A stretch of 8,707 nt of DNA from Endomicrobium sp. (GCA_031264895.1 JAISDI010000208.1:1-8707), one strand, 5' to 3'; positions 1-6,725 are shown, counted from the stretch's first letter. Translations and numbers: made by a program. Notes: generated by a model not told the origin, from the letters alone.

Positions 1-49
1 CTTGTTTTGACCAAACGCATGCGCGTAATTTGTGTGAACACGTCCTAAT

Positions 50-55
50 TATAAT
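50..55 (+). promoter_or_regulatory. Possible -10 box for the phosphorylase operon
   Basis: A perfect TATAAT lies here, 27 nt before the start codon, which would give a short leader of about 20 nt. No good -35 box lies 16-18 nt upstream. A TTGACC at 7-12 is too far away to pair with it. Two short palindromes lie just upstream, CGCATGCG at 16-23 and GTGTGAACAC at 32-41, and either could be an operator or chance. The AT-rich context makes a chance TATAAT plausible. Confidence 0.35.
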
Positions 56-70
56 TAATAGTAATGAAAT

Positions 71-76
71 AAGGAG
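71..76 (+). promoter_or_regulatory. Ribosome binding site of the phosphorylase gene
   Basis: AAGGAG, a near-consensus Shine-Dalgarno sequence, sits 6 nt upstream of the ATG at 83 and fixes that start. Confidence 0.8.
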
Positions 77-82
77 TTTTAT

Positions 83-2710
83 ATGAAAAATCAGGATTTG
101 TTTAATGAAAACAGGGAAACGTTTGTCGCGTTAAATGCGAAAACTTTCGTAGTAACGCCTAATCTTCCCGAAGTATTGTCTCCGCTTTTGGCAATCGCAA
201 ATAATATGTGGTGGTGCTGGAACAGCGATGCCGTTGAACTTTTCAGAAGGCTTGACAGGGATATGTGGGAAGAAACTTACCACAGCCCTAAAGCCATACT
301 CGGAATGGTCAGTCAGGAAAGGCTTGAAAAGCTTGCCGAAGACGACAGTTTTATTTCACATATGGAAAGGGTAAAAAATGAACTTGACAAATATATGACG
401 ATGAACACGTGGTTCCACGATTCGTGTTCAGACGGCGGCGATTTGAAATTCGCATATTTTTCTACGGAGTTTGCCATCCATGAAAGCATTCCGATTTATT
501 CCGGAGGGCTTGGCGTTTTGTCCGGAGATCATCTGAAGTCTGCAAGCGATATGGGTCTTCCTCTTGTCGGCGTAGGGCTTCTTTACAGATACGGGTATTT
601 TAAACAATTTTTAAGTTTCGACGGCTGGCAGCAGGAAGAGTACAGCGAAAATCATTTTTTCCGCATGCCGCTTGAACTTATCAAAGATAACGACGGAAAT
701 GTTTTAAAAATAGAAATAGATATGGGCAGACAGAAAGTGTACGCGAGAGTATGGAAACTTCAGGTAGGCAGAGTTCCTCTTTATCTTCTCGACACTGATT
801 TCGACGCCAATCCCAAAGAAGTCAGAGAAATAACCGGACAGCTTTACGGCGGCGACAGAGATATGAGAATAAGGCAGGAAATAGTGCTGGGTATGGGCGG
901 AATAAGGCTTCTTAAAGCTTTGGGAATAGACCCGTCCGTCATACATATAAACGAAGGGCATTCAGCATTTTTGCTTTTGGAAAAAATGCGTGAACTTATT
1001 GAAGACAAAGGGCTTTCAAGCGACGAGGCGTTTCAGATTGTAAAAAGTTCATGCGTCTTTACGACTCACACGCCGGTTCCGGCTGGAAACGAAATGTTTT
1101 ACTCCGATCTTGTCGTTAAATATTTCGAACCTTTATATAAAAAGCTCGGACTTACAAAAGAAAATTTTCTGTCTTTCGGAGCTTTGACGCCGAAAGAAAT
1201 TAAACCGACAGTTCCGGCAAATTTTTCAATGACTATACTGGCGCTTAAAATGTCTAATAAAGCTAACGGCGTCAGCAGGCTTCATGCTACGGTTTCAAGA
1301 GATATGTGGTCGGGAATATGGCCTGAACTGCCTAAAAATGAAGTCCCTATAACGCATATAACAAACGGCATTCATACGAATACGTGGATTTCTTATGAAT
1401 TTGCCGGACTTTTTGACAGGTATCTCGGTTCTTCATGGAAAGATGAGCCGGCAGACCAAACGATATGGCAGAGAGTGTCGCAAATTCCGGACGCAGAATT
1501 GTGGAGAAGCCATGAAAGAAGAAGAGAAAGGCTTGTTTCTTTTGCAAGGGCAAGGCTTAAAATCCAGCTTATGAGGCGCGGAGCTTCGCAAAAAGACATA
1601 ACCAATACCGAAGAAGTTTTAGACCCCGAAGCGCTCACTATCGGTTTTGCCAGACGTTTTGCGTCGTATAAACGCGGAACTCTCATTTTCAGGGATCTTG
1701 ACAGAATAACGAAAATTCTCACAAATAAAGAACAGCCCGTGCAGATAATCGTCGCAGGAAAAGCTCATCCGCAGGACAATAACGGCAAAGAACTCATCAA
1801 ACAAATAGTCGCTCTGTCAAAAACTCCGGAATTGAGACATAAAGTCGTATTTCTGGAAGATTATGACATGAACGTGGCGCATTATCTTGTTCAAGGCACG
1901 GATATATGGCTGAACAATCCTTTAAGGCCGGAGGAAGCTTCCGGTACAAGCGGAATGAAAGCCGCGGTCAACGGCGTGATAAATTTCAGCGTTCTTGACG
2001 GCTGGTGGTGCGAAGGCTATAATGGCGACAATGGCTGGATAATAGGTTCGATAGACCAATATCCCGACAGAGAGTATCAGGATGAAGTTGAAAGCACGGC
2101 AATTTACGAAACTCTTGAAAAAGAAATTATTCCTTTATATTTCAACAGAGGACAGGACGGTCTGCCAAGAGGCTGGATAAAGAAAATGAAAACTTCCATG
2201 CAGACTTTAGGTCCGGTTTTTAATACGAACAGAATGATTGAAGAGTACACAAAAAGATTTTACCTATACGCCGCTTCTGAACACGAAAAACTTAAAAAAG
2301 ACAATTTTTCGCTTGCAAAGAAAAAAGCCGTATGGCTGAAAAATCTGGTCGGCAACTGGAACAATGTTAAAATCGTTTCTTCGCAGGACAATGCAAAAGA
2401 TGAAATAAGAATAACAAGCGATATGACTGTTCAGGCAAAAATCCGTCTGGGAGCTATCGCTCCGGACGATGTCAGCGTACAGATATACAGCGGCTACCTG
2501 GATTCCATACACAGAATAAGCGAAGCCTCTGTGGACGAAATGAGACTTGTTTCAAAAGAGGGCGAAAACTATATATATGAAGGAAAGGTCAAAACCGATA
2601 AAGTGGGGCATTGCGGATATACGGTAAGGGTCGTACCCCAGTATTTCGGCGAGGTGCAGCAAATACCCGAACTTATTAAGTGGGCGTCCGAAGAAGACAT
2701 GGCTGGATAA
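83..2710 (+). CDS. glgP: Alpha-glucan (glycogen/maltodextrin) phosphorylase, GT35 family
   Basis: This enzyme releases glucose-1-phosphate from the non-reducing ends of alpha-1,4-glucans using phosphate and pyridoxal phosphate (PLP), in the cytoplasm. The 875-residue protein fits the shorter bacterial/archaeal class (TIGR02094 type). The N-terminus (about 15-115) resembles DUF3417, including NMWWCWN at 41-47. The phosphorylase core follows, with STEFAIHESIPIYSGGLGV at 127-145, HINEGHSAF from 288 and TTHTPVPAGNE at 327-337. R525 and K530 in FARRFASYKR match the phosphate-site Arg and Lys of classical phosphorylases. EASGTSGMK at 618-626 places the PLP Schiff-base lysine at K626, with the conserved glutamate at E618. 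Everything needed for catalysis appears intact. The start is supported by AAGGAG 6 nt upstream. A HAD phosphatase follows after 4 nt. The family is secure; the preferred substrate (stored glycogen or imported maltodextrin) cannot be read from the sequence. The C-terminal 120 or so residues are less recognisable. Confidence 0.95.
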   Translation: MKNQDLFNENRETFVALNAKTFVVTPNLPEVLSPLLAIANNMWWCWNSDAVELFRRLDRDMWEETYHSPKAILGMVSQERLEKLAEDDSFISHMERVKNELDKYMTMNTWFHDSCSDGGDLKFAYFSTEFAIHESIPIYSGGLGVLSGDHLKSASDMGLPLVGVGLLYRYGYFKQFLSFDGWQQEEYSENHFFRMPLELIKDNDGNVLKIEIDMGRQKVYARVWKLQVGRVPLYLLDTDFDANPKEVREITGQLYGGDRDMRIRQEIVLGMGGIRLLKALGIDPSVIHINEGHSAFLLLEKMRELIEDKGLSSDEAFQIVKSSCVFTTHTPVPAGNEMFYSDLVVKYFEPLYKKLGLTKENFLSFGALTPKEIKPTVPANFSMTILALKMSNKANGVSRLHATVSRDMWSGIWPELPKNEVPITHITNGIHTNTWISYEFAGLFDRYLGSSWKDEPADQTIWQRVSQIPDAELWRSHERRRERLVSFARARLKIQLMRRGASQKDITNTEEVLDPEALTIGFARRFASYKRGTLIFRDLDRITKILTNKEQPVQIIVAGKAHPQDNNGKELIKQIVALSKTPELRHKVVFLEDYDMNVAHYLVQGTDIWLNNPLRPEEASGTSGMKAAVNGVINFSVLDGWWCEGYNGDNGWIIGSIDQYPDREYQDEVESTAIYETLEKEIIPLYFNRGQDGLPRGWIKKMKTSMQTLGPVFNTNRMIEEYTKRFYLYAASEHEKLKKDNFSLAKKKAVWLKNLVGNWNNVKIVSSQDNAKDEIRITSDMTVQAKIRLGAIAPDDVSVQIYSGYLDSIHRISEASVDEMRLVSKEGENYIYEGKVKTDKVGHCGYTVRVVPQYFGEVQQIPELIKWASEEDMAG

Positions 2711-2714
2711 AAAA

Positions 2715-3359
2715 ATGGGCTACGATTTTCTTATTTTTGATTTAGACGGTACGATAGTGGATTCCCAAAGGGATATCTCTTCTGCCGTAAACGCCGTTAG
2801 AAAAGATTTTGGTTTTGAGCCGCTTAGCATAGAAAAAATCAGATCATATCTCGGCAGCGGAGTCAAAGCTTTGGTTGATAAAGCGGTTCCGGATACAAGC
2901 GGTGAAATTTTGTCCGAAGCATTGAAAAAGTTTAAGCGTTACTATGCGGATTGTCTTACGGACACTACCGTCGCATATAAAGGCGTAGAAAAAATGCTTG
3001 ACGCACTCAGGAACAAAAAGAAAGCGATCCTTTCAAATAAAATTGAACTCTTTTCATATGAGATAATAAAAAGACTCGGCCTTTCGCAGTGTTTTACGGA
3101 AGTGTGGGGCGGGGACACAGCCGGAGTTAAAAAACCCGACCCTAAACCTATTTTAGATTTAATAAAAAAAACAAACTCAGACCCGCAAAAAACAATCATG
3201 ATAGGCGACGGCGAAAACGATATCAAAGCCGCAAAAGCCGCAGGAATCGCATCTCTTGCGGTTCTGTACGGTTATTCGGATATAAAATACATAAAACAAT
3301 ATAATCCGGACTATATAGCCGCAACCCCAGAAGAAATAATAAAAATAGTTTTGCCCTAA
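2715..3359 (+). CDS. HAD-superfamily phosphatase, phosphoglycolate phosphatase-like
   Basis: A 214-residue cytoplasmic HAD hydrolase, usual length for the Gph/PpaX group. Motif I is DLDGT at 9-13, with nucleophile D9 and acid/base D11. A helical C1-type cap runs from about 17 to 85 and includes LGSGVKALVDKAV. Motif II is the serine in LSNK (S107). Motif III is the lysine in KKPDPKP (around K140). Motif IV is GDGEND at 164-169, which supplies Mg2+-binding acidic residues. All four motifs are present, so it should be active. It starts 4 nt after the phosphorylase stop with no strong Shine-Dalgarno, which suggests translational coupling. Members of this group act on phosphoglycolate, pyrophosphate or sugar phosphates, and sequence alone does not choose between them. 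The coupling to a phosphorylase that makes glucose-1-phosphate hints at a sugar phosphate or housekeeping role, but that is inference. The gene ends 15 nt before repeat copy A. Confidence 0.88.
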   Translation: MGYDFLIFDLDGTIVDSQRDISSAVNAVRKDFGFEPLSIEKIRSYLGSGVKALVDKAVPDTSGEILSEALKKFKRYYADCLTDTTVAYKGVEKMLDALRNKKKAILSNKIELFSYEIIKRLGLSQCFTEVWGGDTAGVKKPDPKPILDLIKKTNSDPQKTIMIGDGENDIKAAKAAGIASLAVLYGYSDIKYIKQYNPDYIAATPEEIIKIVLP

Positions 3360-3374
3360 CAGCCTAGTTCTTTC

Positions 3375-3484
3375 AGTCTTTGTCGTGGTCGTAAAAATTC
3401 CCCTTCTGCGAAGGGGTGGACGGAGACATTGTCTCCGGACGGGGTAGTCTTTGTTGCCGTTGCCGTTTCCCGTTTGTCGTTGCC
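3375..3484 (+). repeat. Double-hairpin REP-like repeat, copy A
   Basis: The core 3400-3467 holds two perfect hairpins. Hairpin 1 is CCCCTTC/GAAGGGG (3400-3406 with 3410-3416, 3-nt loop). Hairpin 2 is CGGAGAC/GTCTCCG (3421-3427 with 3431-3437, 3-nt loop). A GACGGGG element follows at 3438-3444. Both sides carry degenerate GYCGTT-type tracts: AGTCTTTGTCGT from 3375 and a (GTTGCC)-like tract to 3484. The core matches copy C at 66 of 68 positions. Reading on the minus strand, hairpin 1 is followed by AATTTTT, so it could also stop antisense transcription. Confidence 0.85.
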
Positions 3485-3524
3485 TTTCTAACTTGCCGTA
3501 GGCTAGTACTGGCTGGAGCAGTTA

Positions 3525-3920
3525 ATGAATCGCCATACAAAACAGTATAAAAAATTGCCTTTTAACCCGTCTTTAAAACAAAAAGCCGGCGATTTGAGAA
3601 AAGCCGGTAATTTATCGGAAATTTTGTTATGGATTCAGTTAAAAAATAGGCAGTTGAACGGATTAGATTTTGACAGGCAAAAAATAATAGGAGATTATAT
3701 AGTTGATTTTTTTTGCCCGCAGACAAATACGGTCATAGAAATAGACGGATATTCTCATGATATGAAAGTTGAATATGACGCCAAAAGAGAAAAATTTTTA
3801 AATGGTTTAGGATTAAAAATTATCCATATTTCAGACGTTGACATAAAGAAAAATTTAGATGACGTAATAAGAATGTTAAAAGACAGTCCAGAGCTAAAAA
3901 GAGATTATTTAGCAGAATGA
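3525..3920 (+). CDS. DUF559-domain (Vsr-like) endonuclease
   Basis: A 131-residue soluble protein of the DUF559 family, whose fold is related to very-short-patch-repair and other PD-(D/E)XK nucleases. The conserved order is visible: SEILLW at 31-36 (the family's acidic residue and Trp near the N-terminus), FDRQKIIGDYIVDFFCP at 49-65 with R51, Q52 and D61, VIEIDGYSH at 70-78 with the putative metal-binding E72/D74 and H78, then KII.ISD.D near 98-106. Length and motifs are typical, so it looks intact. The start is the ATG preceded by GGAG (3515-3518) with a 6-nt spacer. No signal peptide is seen. It stands alone with hairpin repeats on both sides; copy B begins 6 nt after the stop. No methyltransferase or other restriction partner is in the window. 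The biological role of DUF559 proteins is not established to my knowledge; DNA cleavage or nicking is inferred from the fold. Confidence 0.85.
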   Translation: MNRHTKQYKKLPFNPSLKQKAGDLRKAGNLSEILLWIQLKNRQLNGLDFDRQKIIGDYIVDFFCPQTNTVIEIDGYSHDMKVEYDAKREKFLNGLGLKIIHISDVDIKKNLDDVIRMLKDSPELKRDYLAE

Positions 3921-3925
3921 GGATT

Positions 3926-4019
3926 AACGGCAAACGGCAACAACGACCACCCCGTCAGAGACTTCGTCTCCGCCACCCCTCAGTAGAGGGGAATAACGGC
4001 AACGACAAACAACAAAAAG
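3926..4019 (-). repeat. Double-hairpin REP-like repeat, copy B (inverted, diverged)
   Basis: This is the reverse complement of the same repeat, starting 6 nt after the DUF559 stop. On the plus strand the hairpins are GAGAC/GTCTC (3958-3962 with 3966-3970) and CCCCTC/GAGGGG (3976-3981 with 3986-3991). The flanks are A/C-rich AACGGC-type tracts (3926-3947 and 3994-4019), complementary to the GYCGTT tracts of copies A and C. Several bases differ from A and C, but both stems still pair. Confidence 0.8.
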
Positions 4020-4061
4020 CACATTGATATACGGGGTGCTTGCGCACGACAAACTAGATTT

Positions 4062-4149
4062 AGTCTTTGCCGTTAAAAATCCCCTTCTGTGAAGGGGTGG
4101 ACGGAGACATTGTCTCCGGACGGGGTAGTCTTTGTTGCCGTTGTCGTTC
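4062..4149 (+). repeat. Double-hairpin REP-like repeat, copy C
   Basis: The core 4081-4148 matches copy A (3400-3467) with two differences, C/T at 4090 and 4144. Hairpin 1 is 4081-4087 with 4091-4097, and hairpin 2 is 4102-4108 with 4112-4118. Both are perfect 7-bp stems with 3-nt loops. AGTCTTTGCCGT precedes the core and a GTTGCC-type tract follows it. On the minus strand hairpin 1 is followed by ATTTTTAAC, so it could act as a terminator in that direction. Beyond it lies a small GCCC-GCA-GGGC hairpin (4159-4169) and then the AT-rich leader of the next gene. Confidence 0.85.
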
Positions 4150-4185
4150 CAAAATGCCGCCCGCAGGGCTTAATATATCGCTATA

Positions 4186-4191
4186 TATAAT
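4186..4191 (+). promoter_or_regulatory. Possible -10 box for the envelope gene pair
   Basis: TATAAT lies 22 nt before the GTG start in an AT-rich run (4170-4200). No recognisable -35 box lies at 16-18 nt. It is the best promoter candidate between the repeat island and the next operon, but the alternating TA context makes it weak evidence. Confidence 0.3.
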
Positions 4192-4202
4192 AGAGTAATC
4201 AC

Positions 4203-4208
4203 GGAGGA
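4203..4208 (+). promoter_or_regulatory. Ribosome binding site for a GTG start
   Basis: GGAGGA ends 4 nt before GTG at 4213. This strong site is the reason for accepting a GTG start, since no in-frame ATG lies nearby. Confidence 0.7.
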
Positions 4209-4212
4209 ACTT

Positions 4213-4710
4213 GTGTTTTTTACTTTGATAAGGGATATTTTAAAAGTTTTGCAAAGCGATATTTCTCCTAAACAGATAGCTTTCGGCGCAGTTTTGGGAG
4301 TTTTTTTTGGGCTTGTTCCCGGATTGCTTATGAAATGTTTGATTTTTGCTTTGATAATGATTTTGCGCGTAAATATCGGTTCGGCTTTTGTGAGTTCAGC
4401 AGTTTTTGCTTTAATAGGACTTTGTACGGATCCGATTGCAGATAAAATCGGATATTTTATTTTAAACAAGGATTCTTTGATCTCTTTCTGGACGTATTTG
4501 TATAATATGCCTTTGGCCGCTTTCACAAAATTTAACAATACTATTGTTATGGGCAATATGGCGCTTTCATTTATTTTTTTTATTCCGGTATATTTTCTTT
4601 CAACGATAATTCTTACTTATTACAGGACGCATTTACGCGACAGAGTGGCAAAATGGCGGATAATAAAACTGCTTACCGCCAGTTCTCTTTCTTATAAAAT
4701 TTTAAAATGA
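4213..4710 (+). CDS. Small multi-pass membrane protein, TIGR03546 / DUF2062-like
   Basis: A 165-residue integral inner-membrane protein of unknown function. It starts at GTG behind a good GGAGGA. The segment SPKQIAFGAVLGVFFGLVPG (18-37) followed by hydrophobic stretches at about 40-53 and 56-72 resembles DUF2062, whose members carry a similar glycine-rich 'iAlG.avGvf.gl.P' region. Another hydrophobic segment spans about 113-135 and is followed by a basic tail (HLRDRVAKWRIIK), probably cytoplasmic. The gene sits 13 nt upstream of a TIGR03545-like gene. As I recall, TIGR03546 is defined by such pairing and is confined to bacteria with an outer membrane. A shared envelope role, such as lipid or outer-membrane homeostasis, is inference. 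Family assignment is by recollection of pattern and neighbour, not by a profile search. Confidence 0.75.
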   Translation: MFFTLIRDILKVLQSDISPKQIAFGAVLGVFFGLVPGLLMKCLIFALIMILRVNIGSAFVSSAVFALIGLCTDPIADKIGYFILNKDSLISFWTYLYNMPLAAFTKFNNTIVMGNMALSFIFFIPVYFLSTIILTYYRTHLRDRVAKWRIIKLLTASSLSYKILK

Positions 4711-4723
4711 TCCGGGACCAAAA

Positions 4724-6658
4724 ATGAAAATCTTCAGATGGAGTTTTGTTATTCCTACGGCAGCGGTATTTGCGCTTGCGTGCGTCTTTTTTGTTTTTTA
4801 CCTTGATTCTTATCTCACAAAGGCTTTTATTTCCGGCGGGGAGATGATTTTCGGCGCAAAAGTCGAAGTTGAAAGCTTAAAAACGCAGTTTAAAAGTTTA
4901 TCGGTAAATATCCGCGGCATAAAAATCGGCGACAAAGACAATGAATTCAAAAACCTTGCCGACATAGACAATGTAAATTTCGGCGTCCGCTTTATTGCTC
5001 TTCTTTCAAAAAAATTGATTATAGACGATATGACGGTTGAAGGAATAAAATGGGGTACGTCAAGAAAAGATTCCTGTAAACTTCCTCCTAAAAAACGGAA
5101 AAAATCCGAACCCAACGAAGAATCTTTTATGGCCAAAGCTATGGAAGAACTAAAAACCAAAGCCGTGCAGGAATACGATGATTTTCCAAGCGTCAAGAAA
5201 CTGGGTGAAATACAAAGCCAGATCAAAAGTTTCAGTCCGCAAAGTATAGTCGACATGGCGGGCATACGTTCCGTTAAGACTGTTCAGGATTCTTATGTAG
5301 ATTTGATGGGAAAATACGATTTTTACAATAAAACCGTAAATGAATTTGACATTAAAACGCAAATAGATAAAATAACCGCGCTTACCGACGCTGTTTTAAA
5401 AACAAATATCAAAACTGCTTCGGACATTAAGATTTTAAAAGATAATCTCGAAAAATTGAACGAAGAAAAGAAAAATCTCGAAAAAACTTATAAAGATATG
5501 AAAGCCGTTAAAGACGGTTTGCTTAAAGACGCAAAAGAACGCAAAAACGCTTTCAAAGATATAACCGCGCTCATAAATCAGGACGTTGACAATATCGCTT
5601 CAAAACTGTCCGTGCCTTCTTTAGATTTTAAAAATATAACAAGAATACTTTTCGGCGGAATATGGGCGCAGAGAGCGGAGAAAGTTCTGTACTATATGAA
5701 CATTGTTAGAAAATATCTGCCCGCAAAAAAAACCGAAAACGCAAACAATACAAAATCGGAAGAAAACCCCTCCGAAAATAAAGACAAGCCCCAGCCAATA
5801 GAAAGATCAAAAGGCTCGGACATGCAATATAAAATTAAAAATAAACTTCCCGCGCTTTTCATAGCCAATATTAAATTTTCAGGCACATCGGGCGGTGAAG
5901 GAAAAGAAGGCGCGCCGCTGTCCTTTATCGGAACCGCAAAAAATATATCTTCAGACCAAAAACTTATCGGCCAAATTACGAGTTTTGAAGTGAAAGCCGA
6001 CGATACGGCGCAGTTTATCGCCGTTACCGGAAGCTTTGACAGAATTTCGGATATTGCTCAGGACATAATTTCATTTACCATAGAAGGCATGCCCGCGCAA
6101 AGGCTTGGCATTCCCGAAAGCGATTACACGCCTTCATTTAAAAATGCGACAAGCAAAATAAGCGCGGAATTTATTCTTACTGACGGCGATTTCATAACAA
6201 AAGCCGGCATTAGTATCGACAAAATGTTTTATGACGCTTCAACTAAGAATTTTGAAGGCGTCAATGCCGATTTAATTAAATACGTAAACATGATTTGGCA
6301 GGGCATAAACTCAATGACCGCGCAGGCGCAGCTTTCCATATCAAAAGAAAACGGGCAGAAAGCAGGTTTTACTTCCGATATAGACAAACAGCTGGGGCAG
6401 AGATTTAATAACATATTAAACGCTGCGGTAGGCGACGTGAAAGTTAAAATAAAAAAAGAAGTCGAACAATACGTCGACTCGCAAAAACTTGTATTGCAAG
6501 CCGAAGCCGACAAATATGTTAAACGCATACAAGCGGAACTTGACCCGCAGTTAAAGGAAGCGCAAAAGAAAATCGATGAAATAAAAAAACTGGTCTCTGA
6601 CAAAGAAAACGAAATAAAAAAATCCGCGCTGTCAACAATATTTCAGTTGAAAATATAA
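4724..6658 (+). CDS. TIGR03545-like envelope protein with AsmA-like N-terminus and coiled coils
   Basis: A 644-residue protein of unknown function. One N-terminal membrane anchor (about 7-27) is preceded by basic residues and has no cleavage site that I can see, so the rest is predicted to be periplasmic. Residues 43-110 (GAKVEVES..., SVNIRGIKIGD, ...LIIDDMTVEGIKWGTS) resemble the beta-strand start of AsmA/TamB/YhdP proteins. A basic, charged linker (119-130) follows. Coiled-coil-like helices run from about 205 to 285 and again from 570 to 635. A low-complexity Asn/Lys/Glu/Pro linker lies at about 335-365. A beta-rich segment (about 368-550) lies between that linker and the C-terminal helices. 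The gene follows the DUF2062-like gene by 13 nt, so the two are surely co-transcribed. The AsmA resemblance suggests lipid traffic or outer-membrane upkeep, but this is inference. The TIGR03545 assignment rests on architecture and gene pairing. Confidence 0.75.
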   Translation: MKIFRWSFVIPTAAVFALACVFFVFYLDSYLTKAFISGGEMIFGAKVEVESLKTQFKSLSVNIRGIKIGDKDNEFKNLADIDNVNFGVRFIALLSKKLIIDDMTVEGIKWGTSRKDSCKLPPKKRKKSEPNEESFMAKAMEELKTKAVQEYDDFPSVKKLGEIQSQIKSFSPQSIVDMAGIRSVKTVQDSYVDLMGKYDFYNKTVNEFDIKTQIDKITALTDAVLKTNIKTASDIKILKDNLEKLNEEKKNLEKTYKDMKAVKDGLLKDAKERKNAFKDITALINQDVDNIASKLSVPSLDFKNITRILFGGIWAQRAEKVLYYMNIVRKYLPAKKTENANNTKSEENPSENKDKPQPIERSKGSDMQYKIKNKLPALFIANIKFSGTSGGEGKEGAPLSFIGTAKNISSDQKLIGQITSFEVKADDTAQFIAVTGSFDRISDIAQDIISFTIEGMPAQRLGIPESDYTPSFKNATSKISAEFILTDGDFITKAGISIDKMFYDASTKNFEGVNADLIKYVNMIWQGINSMTAQAQLSISKENGQKAGFTSDIDKQLGQRFNNILNAAVGDVKVKIKKEVEQYVDSQKLVLQAEADKYVKRIQAELDPQLKEAQKKIDEIKKLVSDKENEIKKSALSTIFQLKI

Positions 6659-6672
6659 TTAGTTGCTGTTTT

Positions 6673-6709
6673 TAGTTTGCCGCGCGCAAGCGCAGGGGAT
6701 GGCAAATTA
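6673..6709. other. Intergenic hairpin with GCAA tetraloop
   Basis: A 9-bp outer stem (6673-6681 with 6701-6709, one G-T pair) encloses an inner GCGC/GCGC stem (6682-6685 with 6690-6693) closed by GCAA, a GNRA-type tetraloop, with a purine-rich AGGGGAT on the 3' side (6694-6700). It lies between the envelope gene and the PurF-like gene, 30 nt before the latter's start. There is no clean T tract, so a terminator is doubtful. A leader structure or chance are alternatives. Confidence 0.4.
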
Positions 6710-6725
6710 TTTGTAAAAAAATGGG

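Larger units (their letters stand above)
3375..4149. mobile_element. Putative DUF559-endonuclease island flanked by hairpin repeats
   Basis: The unit comprises repeat A (plus), the DUF559 gene, repeat B (inverted), a short spacer and repeat C (plus). It sits between two ordinary operons on the same strand. A and B form an inverted pair around the nuclease gene. A and C form a 681-nt-spaced direct pair with nearly identical cores. The B-C spacer (4020-4061) contains only a small hairpin (GTGC-TTGC-GCAC, 4036-4047) and no gene. The arrangement recalls REP sequences around their RAYT genes, but the protein here is a nuclease-fold protein and not a Y1 transposase. No clear target-site duplication was found. 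Mobility is inferred from architecture only. Confidence 0.45.

Noticed and set aside
3360..3450. Copy A as a Rho-independent terminator for the phosphorylase/HAD operon
   Set aside because: On the plus strand neither hairpin is followed by a T tract; the terminator pattern appears only on the minus strand.
3361..3504. AGCCTA (3361-3366) and TAGGCT (3499-3504) as terminal inverted repeats around copy A
   Set aside because: Only 6 bp, easily chance, and they enclose just repeat A instead of the nuclease unit.
3375..4149. CRISPR array or attC-like integron cassette
   Set aside because: Only three copies, irregularly spaced and of mixed orientation, with a gene between two of them; no unique equal-length spacers, no integrase and no attC core sites.
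4170..4556. 128-codon minus-strand open frame opposite the DUF2062-like gene
   Set aside because: Lysine/threonine-rich composition is the complement of a hydrophobic coding strand; no family features and no ribosome site, whereas the plus-strand gene has both context and a strong Shine-Dalgarno.
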